This document shows, one piece after another, positions 24,339-33,930 of a stretch of DNA of 35,465 nucleotides. The DNA is from an uncultured Verrucomicrobiae bacterium (GTDB lineage: Bacteria; Verrucomicrobiota; Verrucomicrobiia; Limisphaerales; AAA164-E04), in assembly GCA_943788245.1 (NCBI GenBank), contig CALSPN010000051.1:1-35465 (forward strand), read 5' to 3'. The position numbers and the translations under genes are program-made. The notes below the pieces were generated by a model. It was not told where the DNA came from and did not search any database. It saw only the letters and a program-made list of their open reading frames with translations. Each line of letters begins with the position of its first letter. The first letter of the stretch is position 1.

Positions 24339-26534
24339 ATGAGGTATCGTATTGCAGGATTCGTTTCGACCTGGCTGATTTTGATCGGTTTGGGAGCAAA
24401 TCTGACACAGGCAGCAGAAACAAAACTTTCCTTTCTGCTGAACAAGACAGAGGCCACTCCAGGCGAAACTGTTCTTGCCGGAATTCGCTTTGAGCTCAAG
24501 GAAGGCTGGCACACTTACTGGCGCTACGGGGGTGATGCAGCCCAACCGCCCAAGATTACCTGGAAGTTACCACCCGGAATCACTGCGGGCAGTATTCGCT
24601 GGCCTCTTCCTGTAAAAGAAGAAAGCTCTGGTCTCTATTCCTATGCCTATCACGACGATATTGTATTGCTCGTTCCCTTGACGATAGGCTCTGACCTCAA
24701 AACGGGGTCTATCAAGCTGAATGCGGAAGTCTTCTGGCTGGAATGCAAAGAATCCTGCATACCTCGCAATGGAACAGTCAGCCGCACACTCAAGATTGGG
24801 ACGACGGACAAATCGTCACCCGAAGCCCCTTCATTGGCCGCATGGAACAGTAAAGTCCCTCCACCAGCTGTTGACTTGAAATTCAAGGCTGATTGGTCGA
24901 AAAGTATAGCCGATGATGAACGTCAACTGACCATCGAGCTAGCTGAGAACCAAGGCTTCTATTTCAAAGATTTCTATCCCTTTGAAAACGAGGATTACGA
25001 AATCGGAGGAAAAACAACTTTTGGACAGGCCGAGGGCAAATCTTTGTCGCTGTCCAAAATATTCCTCAATTGGGGAGAAACATGGCCTGATAAAATAAGT
25101 GGTGTTGCCGTGCTGGCAAAGCAGACCGGAGATAACACGCAGGCTTATGAAATTTCAGTGACTTTGGGAGAAGGTTTTGAGACTGAAAAGGCAAGCACTG
25201 CATTGAAAATACCCGCATCCGGGAACGCAGCTACGGAAGGAGCGGAAGCGACCCCTGTCGAGGAATCAAGTGGGGGATGGCCCCTGATGCTGTTGTTCGC
25301 TTTTGTGGGTGGTTTCATCTTGAACTTCATGCCATGCGTACTACCGGTTATTTCCCTGAAGATCCTGGGGTTCGTGCATCAAAGCAAAGAACAACCCAGA
25401 CGCATCTTTCAACTCGGACTGCTTTACGGCGTAGGGGTACTATTCTCTTTTTGGATCCTCGCAGGGTTGGTAATCGGCGTACAATCGGCGGGTAACCTGG
25501 CGAACTGGGGCATGCAATTCCAAAACCCTCAATTCCTTGTCCTCATGACTCTTCTGGTCACACTGGTCGCACTTAATTTTTTCGGTGTCTTTGAAATTAC
25601 AGGTGGACGTTTGACCAGCGCAGCCTCAAATGCAGCCTCACGCAATGGAAACATGGGAGCGTTTTTCAACGGCATATTAGCAACTGTGCTGGCAACGCCT
25701 TGCACCGCACCATTCTTAGGCACAGCCCTGGGATTTGCATTCACACAACCCCCAGTCGGCATCGTGATCTTGTTCACAGCCGTCGCCATGGGTTTGGCGT
25801 TTCCTTATATCTTGTTAAGCTGGAACCCGGCCTGGCTCGGCATCCTCCCCAAACCAGGCGCATGGATGGAACGTTTTAAAGTCTTCATGGGTTTCCCCAT
25901 GATAGGCACCGCCATCTGGCTCTATACCATTGCCCGCTTGCATTTCGGAGAAAAAGGGGATCTCTGGATGGGGTTATTGCTTGTGTTCGTGGCCATGGCT
26001 GCATGGGTCTATGGAGAATTTGTGCAACGAGGAAGCTCACGCAAAGGACTGGCCCTGGGAGTCAGCGCGGCATGCCTTTTGTTTGCCTATGGGTGGATTC
26101 TTGAAAAAGAACTTAACTGGCGTGATCCTGTTGGCCCTGTAACAACAAATGCAGGAAACGTAAGCAAAGGTAAAAATGGGATACTCTGGCAACCATGGTC
26201 CGAGGAAGCCGTGGCCACAGCGCGTGCAGAGGGTAAGGTCGTCCTCGTAGATTTCACTGCTAAGTGGTGCGCTAACTGCCAGATCAACAAGAAAACCAGC
26301 ATCGAAATCGATAAAGTACGTCAAAAACTCGAGAGCATCAGCGGTGTCACCTTCAAAGGCGACTACACCTTTTACGATTCAAGGATCACGGCACAACTCC
26401 AGAAGTTTGGGCGCAGCGGGGTGCCTCTGGTGCTGGTCTATGCCCCCGGCGCAGAGCCCCCCATCCTCCTTCCCGAATTACTCACACCCGGCATCGTCCT
26501 CGAGGCCCTCGACAAAGCTTCTGGAAAAAGTTAA
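24339..26534 (+). CDS. dsbD: Protein-disulfide reductase DsbD family
   Basis: 731 residues. Order: signal peptide (MRYRIAGFVSTWLILIGLGA...QAA); a DsbD N-terminal periplasmic domain with FWLECKESCIP (Cys136, Cys140); about eight membrane helices of the CcdA/DsbD type with NFMPCVLPVISLKILGF and LATPCTAPFLGTALGF, each holding a redox cysteine; and a C-terminal thioredoxin domain with FTAKWCANCQ (Cys644, Cys647). It carries electrons from cytoplasmic thioredoxin to periplasmic proteins. ATG 24339 is chosen because it starts the signal peptide; the frame is open back to 24246. It follows the suf cluster and the unknown gene on the same strand. The N-terminal pair is CX3C. Confidence 0.92.
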   Translation: MRYRIAGFVSTWLILIGLGANLTQAAETKLSFLLNKTEATPGETVLAGIRFELKEGWHTYWRYGGDAAQPPKITWKLPPGITAGSIRWPLPVKEESSGLYSYAYHDDIVLLVPLTIGSDLKTGSIKLNAEVFWLECKESCIPRNGTVSRTLKIGTTDKSSPEAPSLAAWNSKVPPPAVDLKFKADWSKSIADDERQLTIELAENQGFYFKDFYPFENEDYEIGGKTTFGQAEGKSLSLSKIFLNWGETWPDKISGVAVLAKQTGDNTQAYEISVTLGEGFETEKASTALKIPASGNAATEGAEATPVEESSGGWPLMLLFAFVGGFILNFMPCVLPVISLKILGFVHQSKEQPRRIFQLGLLYGVGVLFSFWILAGLVIGVQSAGNLANWGMQFQNPQFLVLMTLLVTLVALNFFGVFEITGGRLTSAASNAASRNGNMGAFFNGILATVLATPCTAPFLGTALGFAFTQPPVGIVILFTAVAMGLAFPYILLSWNPAWLGILPKPGAWMERFKVFMGFPMIGTAIWLYTIARLHFGEKGDLWMGLLLVFVAMAAWVYGEFVQRGSSRKGLALGVSAACLLFAYGWILEKELNWRDPVGPVTTNAGNVSKGKNGILWQPWSEEAVATARAEGKVVLVDFTAKWCANCQINKKTSIEIDKVRQKLESISGVTFKGDYTFYDSRITAQLQKFGRSGVPLVLVYAPGAEPPILLPELLTPGIVLEALDKASGKS

Positions 26535-26764
26535 TTCAAGTCGCCTGCCATGAGCAGCGAGAGTTACCTGACGATGAGACAATCCGTGTCAAACGCACGT
26601 CATGCTGAGCGGGGAGAAAAACCAAGGTAAGAGTCCGCAGCGCACTGAGCCAGGTTCATTTGGATGATTCCTGATGAGACATTGATATCGAGCTGGAACA
26701 GCATGCGCAATTCAATTTGGATAGTCCGAGAACTGTCGATGGATCATGAGTTCACCCTCGATGT

Positions 26765-27574
26765 TCAGACTGCTCCCGAGGCTCCATGAAACATACGGTC
26801 ATAATTGGATTCAGTTTGAGCTTCCAGTTCATCCATAGAACACCCCAGCCAACCTGAAACAAACCGGTAGACAGAGCGTAGATTACCGGGATGATTGACA
26901 GGCGCATTTTTGTGATCCACCCCTCCATGATGTGTTTGCAAAAGTTCAGGAAGATGCATATCCGGCGCGTCCGTTTCGATGAGTAAACGGTCAAATGGAA
27001 TTTGCTCAAAAACTTTCTTTCTGGACGCTTTTCTCGGATGCGCAAAATAACCGGAAATCGAAAAACGAGCCCCCATCGCAACCCATTCCTGAATCATTTC
27101 AACCGGACCGCTGTATGAATGCAGAAGGAAACCCGGCCCCACATGAGGGACGCGTCTCACCAGATCCAGAAGCCGCCCCCAGGCTTTCAAACAATGCACA
27201 CTGACAGGCAAGCCCAGGCGGTTGGCCAACTCCCATTGCAGAAGGAACACCTCTTCCTGTTCCTCGATATTGTCCTTGCGAAACCAGCGATCAAGACCAA
27301 TTTCACCCACAGCCGCTGGAAAAGTCGTTAAATGTTCCTCGAGATGATGCAACCAATTCGAGGAACGTTCGTTCAACCACCAGGGATGCAACCCGAAGGA
27401 AGGTATCACTTGTGAGAACGAATCTGCACAATCAATTACCTTCCCCCAATCCCCTTCCCTCGTGCCATTGACGACTAATTGACGGATATTTTCAGATTCA
27501 ATGAGCTTCGCCATCTGCGGACGAACTCCATCAAGCCGAACGTCCTGTAGATGTAGATGTGCATCAATGAGCAT
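26765..27574 (-). CDS. TatD family metal-dependent hydrolase
   Basis: 269 residues, a TIM-barrel amidohydrolase-type enzyme of the TatD DNase group, which acts on DNA ends or D-aminoacylated substrates. The metal site is complete: His6 and His8 (IDAHLHL), Glu91 (AVGEIGLDRW), His127 (LPVSVHCLKAW), His152 (FLLHSYSGP) and Asp202 (LLIETDAPDM). The exact biological substrate is not fixed by sequence. It is convergent with dsbD across a 230-base gap that holds no recognisable gene or strong terminator. It lies 53 bases downstream of the GntP permease gene on the same strand. Confidence 0.9.
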   Translation of the reverse strand: MLIDAHLHLQDVRLDGVRPQMAKLIESENIRQLVVNGTREGDWGKVIDCADSFSQVIPSFGLHPWWLNERSSNWLHHLEEHLTTFPAAVGEIGLDRWFRKDNIEEQEEVFLLQWELANRLGLPVSVHCLKAWGRLLDLVRRVPHVGPGFLLHSYSGPVEMIQEWVAMGARFSISGYFAHPRKASRKKVFEQIPFDRLLIETDAPDMHLPELLQTHHGGVDHKNAPVNHPGNLRSVYRFVSGWLGCSMDELEAQTESNYDRMFHGASGAV

Positions 27575-27627
27575 GAGAATTATTCAGAATCCTTCGGCGC
27601 CACCATTGACTCAGTTGACCTGCAGAC

Positions 27628-29136
27628 CTAACCGGCAAATGGAAGAATCCGGGAGAACACAAGAATCTCCACCAAACCTAACAGCGAAATCGCAGTCAAA
27701 AGCACGCTCCATGTGCGGAGTGTTTCCTTTTCGGTAAAGCCGCTGAGACGCTGCACGACCCAGAATCCACTGTCATTCATCCAAGAAAGAGTGATACTTC
27801 CGAATCCTACGGCAAGGAAGATATACAAGGGGTGATAAGTCAGGCCCGCCCCATCCCCTATGACTGCTGCCATCAAGCCCACACCGGTGATCATGGCAAC
27901 TGTCGCAGAGCCTTGAGCAATGCGTACGATTGCTGTCGCCAGCCAGGCGAGCAGGATATAGGAAATATTGAATTTGTCGGCAAGTGCCTGAATGGTTTCT
28001 CCAACTCCAGCCAGACGGATCATCCCACCAAATGCACCACCCGCACCTGTGATCAGAATGATGACGCCAGCCATGTGCAGGGGAGCATCCAATTTTTCAC
28101 TCAAGGTCTTTGAGAGATTCCCTTTGAGGGACGGGTTGTTTTTGATGAGCTGAGCAGCGTAAGTTGCGACAGCAAAAGCGGCGGCAATCAGCATGGCAAT
28201 ATTGGAATGCCCGATAAACTGAAGGTAAGGGTATAATTTACCTTGATCCTTACCCAGCATGTCCAGCACGGACACCAAAGAAATAGCAACAACTGGAAAT
28301 GCAACTGGAATGGATGACACAAACAATCCCGGCAGTTCACTGTCTTTTTTATCGACAATGGATTTTAAATCTTGAGCTGAGGTGCCAGGTACATCGCGCA
28401 TGGGAATATTCAGTTTATCATCAAACCTCTTGGCCATCACGAGCACCAACCATGCGGGGAGTATGCTGGCTGCCAACCCTGCCATGATGGCAACCCCAAG
28501 ATCTATTTTCAGTGTATTCGCGATCATCAGCGGTCCAGGCGTAGGTGGCACCATGGAATGGGTAATGGCCCCCGCACCAGCCATGGCAATGACATACATC
28601 GTGTAGCTCTTGCCCGTGCGAAGACTCAAGGCACGCGCAAGCGGTATGAGCAGAAAAAATACCGTATCAAAGAACACGGGGATCGACAGGAGAAACCCAC
28701 TCATGAGCAGCACCATTCCAGCTCGTTTTTCTCCACACACCTTGAGCAGGGATCTGACAATTCGATCCGCAGCCCCGCTTCCCATGAGACACGTTCCAAT
28801 GATGGCAGCCAGCGCGATGACCAATCCAATCCCACCGGCAGTATTTCCAAAGCCTTTGAGCGACCATTTGACGGATTTTATCAGGTTATTCCCTTTAAGA
28901 TCTGTCATATCCAGTGCCACTCTGGAATCAAAAAGCCCCTTGTTCAAGTCGTTCAGATTAGGTAGATCGCCAGTCAAAATTCCTGCAAGGATAGCCGCAA
29001 GGATCAATGCTAGAAATGCGTGAACTCGCAGCATGGTAATGGCGACGACGATGAAGACCACGCAAATGGACAAAATTGCAAATGGCCACATTGAAATGGA
29101 AGCCTCTGCGCTTGCTTGTGCTAGTAAGGGTATCAT
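27628..29136 (-). CDS. GntP family permease (gluconate:H+ symporter type)
   Basis: 502-residue membrane protein with about 12-14 helices, recognised by LRVHAFLALILAAILAGILTG, GLVIALAAIIGTCLMGSGAA, IPVFFDTVFFLLIPLARAL, THSMVPPTPGPLMIANTLKI, GAGGAFGGMIRLAGVG and ITLSWMNDSGFWVV. GntP proteins import gluconate and related sugar acids with protons. ATG 29136 is chosen because GGAG lies 7 bases before it; the frame continues upstream to 29286 without homology. A possible promoter on this strand has TTGACC (complement of 29185-29190) and an AT-rich -10 around 29160-29166. No gluconate kinase or other sugar-acid catabolic gene is beside it, so the substrate is uncertain. Confidence 0.9.
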   Translation of the reverse strand: MIPLLAQASAEASISMWPFAILSICVVFIVVAITMLRVHAFLALILAAILAGILTGDLPNLNDLNKGLFDSRVALDMTDLKGNNLIKSVKWSLKGFGNTAGGIGLVIALAAIIGTCLMGSGAADRIVRSLLKVCGEKRAGMVLLMSGFLLSIPVFFDTVFFLLIPLARALSLRTGKSYTMYVIAMAGAGAITHSMVPPTPGPLMIANTLKIDLGVAIMAGLAASILPAWLVLVMAKRFDDKLNIPMRDVPGTSAQDLKSIVDKKDSELPGLFVSSIPVAFPVVAISLVSVLDMLGKDQGKLYPYLQFIGHSNIAMLIAAAFAVATYAAQLIKNNPSLKGNLSKTLSEKLDAPLHMAGVIILITGAGGAFGGMIRLAGVGETIQALADKFNISYILLAWLATAIVRIAQGSATVAMITGVGLMAAVIGDGAGLTYHPLYIFLAVGFGSITLSWMNDSGFWVVQRLSGFTEKETLRTWSVLLTAISLLGLVEILVFSRILPFAG

Positions 29137-29416
29137 AGTTGCTCCAGATGGTATTTGGATAAATACCGCATAAATTACTGCAAGGGTCAAGAGTTCTTGT
29201 GGATGGTTCGGGAGCTCAGGCGTCGCTTTTAGATCAAAAAAAACAACACTCAACCTAAATTCGCAATCTTGTGATAAACCCTTCATTTCAGTCCCATGAA
29301 ACAGACGTAATCATTATGCTTAAAATGCGACATCTAATACAAATTCACGATATTTACCCCATAATAACGAACATTCATTACACGTTTTTTATATTTTATA
29401 ATTTTTTAATTTATTG

Positions 29417-29443
29417 TTGACCAACTATTTAAAACTTTATAGT
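29417..29443 (+). promoter_or_regulatory. Putative promoter upstream of the structured aroK leader
   Basis: TTGACC (29417-29422) and TATAGT (29438-29443) match the -35 and -10 consensus at five of six bases each, with a short 15-base spacer; a TAGTTT at 17 bases is weaker. Transcription would begin about 10 bases before the first hairpin of the 29453-29547 element and read towards aroK. Confidence 0.35.
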
Positions 29444-29452
29444 TTTATGTAA

Positions 29453-29547
29453 GGTGATCCACTCACCGTTATCAGGCACAAGAGTGATCGGGTTCAACTA
29501 TGCTTCAGGTGGGGTGCACATGAAGCTTAACTCGGTCACTCTTCACC
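29453..29547 (+). ncRNA. Candidate structured RNA or leader upstream of aroK
   Basis: The main stem pairs 29480-29494 (AAGAGTGATCGGGTT) with 29529-29543 (AACTCGGTCACTCTT): 15 pairs, two of them G-U. Inside it, GCTTCA (29502-29507) pairs with TGAAGC (29521-29526) around a G-rich 13-base loop. GGTGA (29453-29457) can pair with TCACC at 29463-29467 or with TCACC at 29543-29547, two exclusive choices. G-U pairs within a long stem favour RNA over a protein-binding palindrome. It ends 94 bases before aroK. I know no RNA family that fits. Confidence 0.42.
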
Positions 29548-29640
29548 CTTTTACACTTTAGCCTTAAAAACCCTTGACTCCCGGCAGAATGACTTAATTT
29601 ACATCTTGGTTCCTGCGCCAAACTAGGGTAACCAGATTAA

Positions 29641-30207
29641 GTGTTTCTCGAGCGCAACATCAATAATCTGGCACTGACTGGTTTCATGGGAGTGGGCAAA
29701 TCCACGGTGGGACGTCATCTTGCCGATTACCTGAGTTTCCAGTTCAAGGATACGGATGAGATCATTGAAGAAAGGAACAAAACCACCATTTCAGAGATCT
29801 TTGATTCGCATGGAGAATCCTATTTCCGTGCATTGGAGAAGAGGCTGATCGAGGAAATGCTGGACTGGAAGCAGTGTGTCATATCCACCGGAGGCGGGTT
29901 GGTTGCATTTGGGGATAATATGCTTCACCTCAAGAAAAATGCATTTGTTGTGTGTTTATGGGCAAAACCTGAAACCATTTTCAATCGCATCAAACGCCAA
30001 TCGAACCGCCCGTTGCTTCAGACGGATAATCCACTTGAAACCATCCGAACCATGCTGGAAAAGCGCAAATCCGCTTATCGTACTGCGGATCTGATGATTA
30101 ACACAGATACACGCCCCATGAGACAAATCAGCCAGATCATCGTTCGACAGTTTCGCCAAGCGCAACAACAATCGGGAAAACAAAACCACCCTACCCCTCT
30201 GTCCTAA
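29641..30207 (+). CDS. aroK: Shikimate kinase
   Basis: 188 residues. It phosphorylates shikimate with ATP in the pathway to aromatic amino acids. Walker A is GFMGVGKST (14-22). The shikimate-binding residues are visible as Asp37/Asp39 (FKDTDEII), Arg63 (ESYFRALEKR) and the GGG of VISTGGGLVAF (84-86). The lid arginine lies in QSNRPLLQ. GTG 29641 is the only start that keeps the N-terminal strand LALTGFMGVGKS with a few residues before it. The C-terminal tail (QAQQQSGKQNHPTPLS) is polar and dispensable-looking. queG begins 11 bases downstream, so the two probably form an operon. A structured leader precedes the gene. Confidence 0.94.
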   Translation: MFLERNINNLALTGFMGVGKSTVGRHLADYLSFQFKDTDEIIEERNKTTISEIFDSHGESYFRALEKRLIEEMLDWKQCVISTGGGLVAFGDNMLHLKKNAFVVCLWAKPETIFNRIKRQSNRPLLQTDNPLETIRTMLEKRKSAYRTADLMINTDTRPMRQISQIIVRQFRQAQQQSGKQNHPTPLS

Positions 30208-30218
30208 CATTCTGAGAA

Positions 30219-31323
30219 TTGGCCGATAAATGGTCGGTCAGTCATGCCGTGATTCCATCAAAAGAACAGATTCGCAAAATCGCCCTCAAGCTGGGGTTCG
30301 ATGCATGCGGCTTTACGGGAGCAGAAAGTCCGGATACATACCCAAACTATGTTGATTGGATTAACAATGAAAAGCACGGCAGGATGGAGTACCTGCGAAG
30401 GCATTCCGAAAAAAAAGGAGACATGGACAAGGTGTTGCCGGGCATCAAATCCGTCATCAGCTTGGCAATCTCATATCAGATTCCGGAAGCATCAAATCAA
30501 TCCGTGGCAAACAAGGAGAGCTCCCCCCCCAGGGGATTGATCGCTCGCTATGCCCGACACGAAGACTACCACGATGCGCTCAAGAAGCCTCTTGAGGATT
30601 TGTGCGACCAACTGACCCGCCTGAATGACAAGGATCACCGGCACCTCGCTTACCTGGACACAGGCCCCATCATGGAGCGTGATCTGGCTCAGCGAGCAGG
30701 CTTGGGATTCGCAGGCAAACACACCAACCTGATCAGCCGCTCCCTTGGTAACTGGTTTTTTATTGCTGAAATCCTGACAACGCTAAGTCTGGAACCCGAT
30801 GAGCCAGAGCGTAACCGGTGCGGCACTTGCACACGATGCCTGCAGGCCTGCCCAAACGGACGCCATTGAAGCCCCTTTCAAAACTGGATGCACGAAAATG
30901 TATCTCTTTACCTCACCATCGAGTTGAAGGGCTCCATCCCCGAGGCGCTGCGCCCGGCTATCGGCAATCGTATATTCGGCTGCGATGATTGCCTGGAGGT
31001 TTGCCCCTGGAATCGATTCGCCAAAGAAGGTGCCCTGATGAAGAGATTTCGAAAAAAACGATCTGGAGACTCCTGATTTGATTCACCTGCTGGGAATGGA
31101 TCATCAGACATTTAAATCAACTTTTGCAGGAACTCCCATCTTGCGAAGCAAGCGAAAGGGGTTCCTCCGCAATGTATGTGTTGCTCTGGGTAACACAGGG
31201 ACAAGGGAGGCAATTCCGTCACTTGAGCAGGCATGTATGGATCCTGAACCTCTCATTGCAGAACATGCTGAATGGGCAATTGAACGCATCAAGTCTCGGA
31301 TTACGAAGTTAGACAGCGAGTGA
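30219..31323 (+). CDS. queG: Epoxyqueuosine reductase QueG (four apparent insertions)
   Basis: Cobalamin and [4Fe-4S]-dependent enzyme that makes the last step of queuosine in tRNA. The first frame covers [34 protein letters not shown] and the first ferredoxin motif [12 protein letters not shown]. Later frames give [34 protein letters not shown], the HEAT-like end [20 protein letters not shown] and [20 protein letters not shown]. Removing one base from each of the runs at 30854-30856, 30880-30883, 30907-30909 and 31052-31058 joins everything into a 366-residue protein of normal length. TTG 30219 or GTG 30249 is the start. The density of lesions (four in about 205 bases) is unusual. It lies in an operon with aroK. 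Confidence 0.9.
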
Positions 31324-31367
31324 AAATCCCATTTACTTTGCGGACATCCTAACGTTATGGTGAATTC

Positions 31368-31815
31368 ATGGCAGAGTTCGTCCGTTTCGTAAATAATGGT
31401 GCTTCACTGATTACACCTGCAGTGGTGGAAAAAGTCATTCGGAAATTACCCGTTTGGAAAGCTGAGTTCACCCAGATTGATGCACCCAAATATCCGCATC
31501 TGGTCGATCAACTGGAGTTTTCTGGCTGATGCGGTTGAGGATTGTTATGAAGGAGTATACAAAGAACTTCCTTATTTCGCCATGGCCGAAGCAGTTTTTG
31601 CGCTCACCTACGCACACAAGCAAGTAGACATTATCCCTGACTCCATTGTGGACTTGGGCCATGCAGACGATTCGAGTGTTGTTCGAGCGGTCATCATGCA
31701 GAATGAACGGGCTTTTGAGAAATATGCCAAATCACAAGGAATCAGCTGGCAGCGAATTACTGTAAAAACCCTGATCAAAGAAGTCTTGAGTTTGAGTCAC
31801 AGAGAGCATCGATAA
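31368..31815 (+). CDS. DUF1232 (YkvA-like) protein, one apparent insertion
   Basis: The frame starting MAEFVRFVNNGASLITPAVV breaks at the four-T run 31518-31521. Removing one T gives DQLEFLADAVEDCYEGVYKE and a 148-residue protein. The second half, YFAMAEAVFALTYAHKQVDI followed by IPDSIVDLGHADDSSVVRAV, is the DUF1232 signature, a short amphipathic domain found in YkvA proteins of unknown function. ATG 31368 is a natural start, 45 bases after queG. No membrane segment is evident apart from the moderately hydrophobic FAMAEAVFAL helix. The gene is convergent with glgB. Confidence 0.8.
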
Positions 31816-31960
31816 TCGATGTTTTTTCAACCCGACAGGCATCACTGGGCTTTAACGGTCCAAGGCATTCATGTGTGGCACATTTGCCTGCAGTCTCATG
31901 ATCAATTAAAAAATACCAGAGGCATGTCAGCTTAGCTGATCAATGATTTCGTCATGCACT

Positions 31961-33891
31961 TCACGGCTCTTTTTCTCCCTCAAATTTGAAGAAAACGGCC
32001 GCAAGCGGAGGAAGCGCAATGGTGAGGCAGTGGGGCCTCCAGTGCCAGCCGAATTCATCGGTATGCAACCCCGCCCAGATTTCCTATGCCTCCACCCCCG
32101 TAAGCAGGAGCATCGCTGTTTAGGATTTCTTTCCAATAACCACTTTGCTTGACCCCGACACGATAGGTTTTCCCTGACAATAGGCGTGTAGTTAAAGATA
32201 GCAACGATGGTTTCACCCGTTTCGGGGTCTATACGTTCCCAGCTGATGATACTTTCATCTGCGTTATCACAATCCACCCACATGAAACCGTCCGAATGGC
32301 AATCGCCGACATGAAGGGCTTTCTCGCGACGATAAGCATGGTTTAGATCACTCACCCATTGTTTCATCCCACGGTGAAGCTCATGATCGAGTAAATGCCA
32401 ATCTAAACTGGCATCATGGTTCCATTCACGCCATTGAGCTATTTCTCCTCCCATGAAGATCAGTTTCTTCGCCGGTTGGGGCAAACATATTTGCGAACAA
32501 TAACCTGAGATTGGCGAACTTCTGCCAGTTATCACCAGGCATTTTTTCGACAAGAGAGCCTTTGCCATGCACAACCTCGTCATGTGAAAGCGGCAACATG
32601 TAGTTTTCGGAAAATGCATATAAGCCCCTAAACGTCAATTGGTGGTGATGGAATTTACGATTAGATGGTGTCCCTGCTGACATAACTCAATGAATCATGC
32701 ATCCAACCCATATCCCATTTGTAACCGAATCCCAACCCCCCCAGATAAAGAGGCCGTGAAACCATGGGCCAGGCAGTCGATTCTTCGGCAATCATCTGAA
32801 CACTCGGGAAATTGCTTGTAGACCTCTTCATTGAGTCGTTTCAGAAAGGAAATGGCTTCGAGGTTTTCGTTACCCCCATGCTCGTTGGGTATCCACTCAC
32901 CTTCAGAACGCGAATAATCCAGGTACAACATGGAGGCCACGGCATCGACACGTAAACCATCCACATGAAACTGATCCAACCAATAAAAAGCACTGCTGAT
33001 CAGAAAACTTTTCACCTCATGACGACCGTAATTAAAAATGTGGCTTTTCCAATCAGGATGATAGCCTTGCTTGGGATCCGAATGTTCGAAGAGATGAGTG
33101 CCATCAAAATAGGCAAGGCCATGCTCATCATTCGGGAAATGGGAAGGCACCCAATCAAGGATCACGCCAATATCATTTTGATGCAGTAAATCCACTAGGT
33201 AGGCAAAATCATCCGGAGATCCATAGCGGCTTGACGGCGCAAAAAAACCAGTGAGCTGATAGCCCCATGAGGGATAAAAAGGATGCTCCATCACAGGAAG
33301 CAATTCCACATGAGTAAATCCTGTTTCCTTCACGTAATCCACCAGCATGGGAGCTAATTCGCGAAAAGATAAATGCCTTTCAGGATCTGATGGATCCCTC
33401 TTCCATGAACCGAGATGAACTTCATAAACGCTGACCGGCGCTTTGTGGTCAAACTTGGAATCACGATTCTCCATCCACTCCGAATCATTCCACTCGTATT
33501 TGGAAGTGTGAACGACAGACCCTGTTTTGGGGGGAATTTCATATCGATTGGCAAATGGATCCGCCTTATCGACTTCAAAATGATTCCACTTGGAACGGAT
33601 ATGGTATTTATAACAGACACCTGATTTGATACCTGGAACAAAAACCTCCCAAATGCCTGATTCTCCCTTGGGAGATAGCAAACATTCTGATTTTGACCAG
33701 TGATTGAAATCGCCCATCAGATAGACGCATTCGGCATTGGGAGCCCAGACTGCAAAATAAACCCCTTGCTCACCATCGCGCTCCATGGGATGACTTCCGA
33801 GTTTGTCATAAAGATGAAAATGACTTCCTTCATTGAACAAATGAAGGTCATCATTGGTCAGTCTGGAAATGTCTGGCGTTTTGTTCCCCAT
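31961..33891 (-). CDS. glgB: 1,4-alpha-glucan branching enzyme (five apparent insertions)
   Basis: Makes alpha-1,6 branches in glycogen. Corrected length is 641 residues: an N-terminal CBM48 domain ([20 protein letters not shown]), then a GH13 barrel with [29 protein letters not shown], catalytic Asp in [16 protein letters not shown], catalytic Glu in [11 protein letters not shown] and [15 protein letters not shown]. The C-terminal beta domain ends [18 protein letters not shown]. Single extra bases lie at 32806-32808, 32661-32662, 32478-32481, 32166-32167 and 32069-32072; deleting each restores family sequence and moves the stop to 31961. ATG 33891 starts [20 protein letters not shown]. glgC is 39 bases upstream on the same strand, so the two form an operon. 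Confidence 0.93.
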
Positions 33892-33930
33892 ACGGATTGG
33901 CCTATTTTCTTAAGAGAATTGAACGGAAGG

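Larger units (their letters stand above)
29137..29640. other. Long divergent intergenic region between the GntP permease and aroK
   Basis: About 500 bases with no convincing gene. The part near 29320-29450 is very AT-rich, with T and A runs. It holds a promoter candidate for the plus strand at 29417-29443, a structured element at 29453-29547, a second weak promoter candidate (TTGACT at 29574-29579), and on the minus strand the leader of the GntP gene. Confidence 0.5.

Noticed and set aside
26580-26620. CGCACGTCATGCTGAGCG stretch after dsbD resembling widespread intergenic repeats
   Set aside because: It occurs once in this window and cannot be shown to be a repeat here.
29480-29543. tRNA-like GGGTTCAAC within the structured element before aroK
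   Set aside because: No acceptor stem, D-arm or anticodon arm can be formed around it; the pairing found is one long hairpin.
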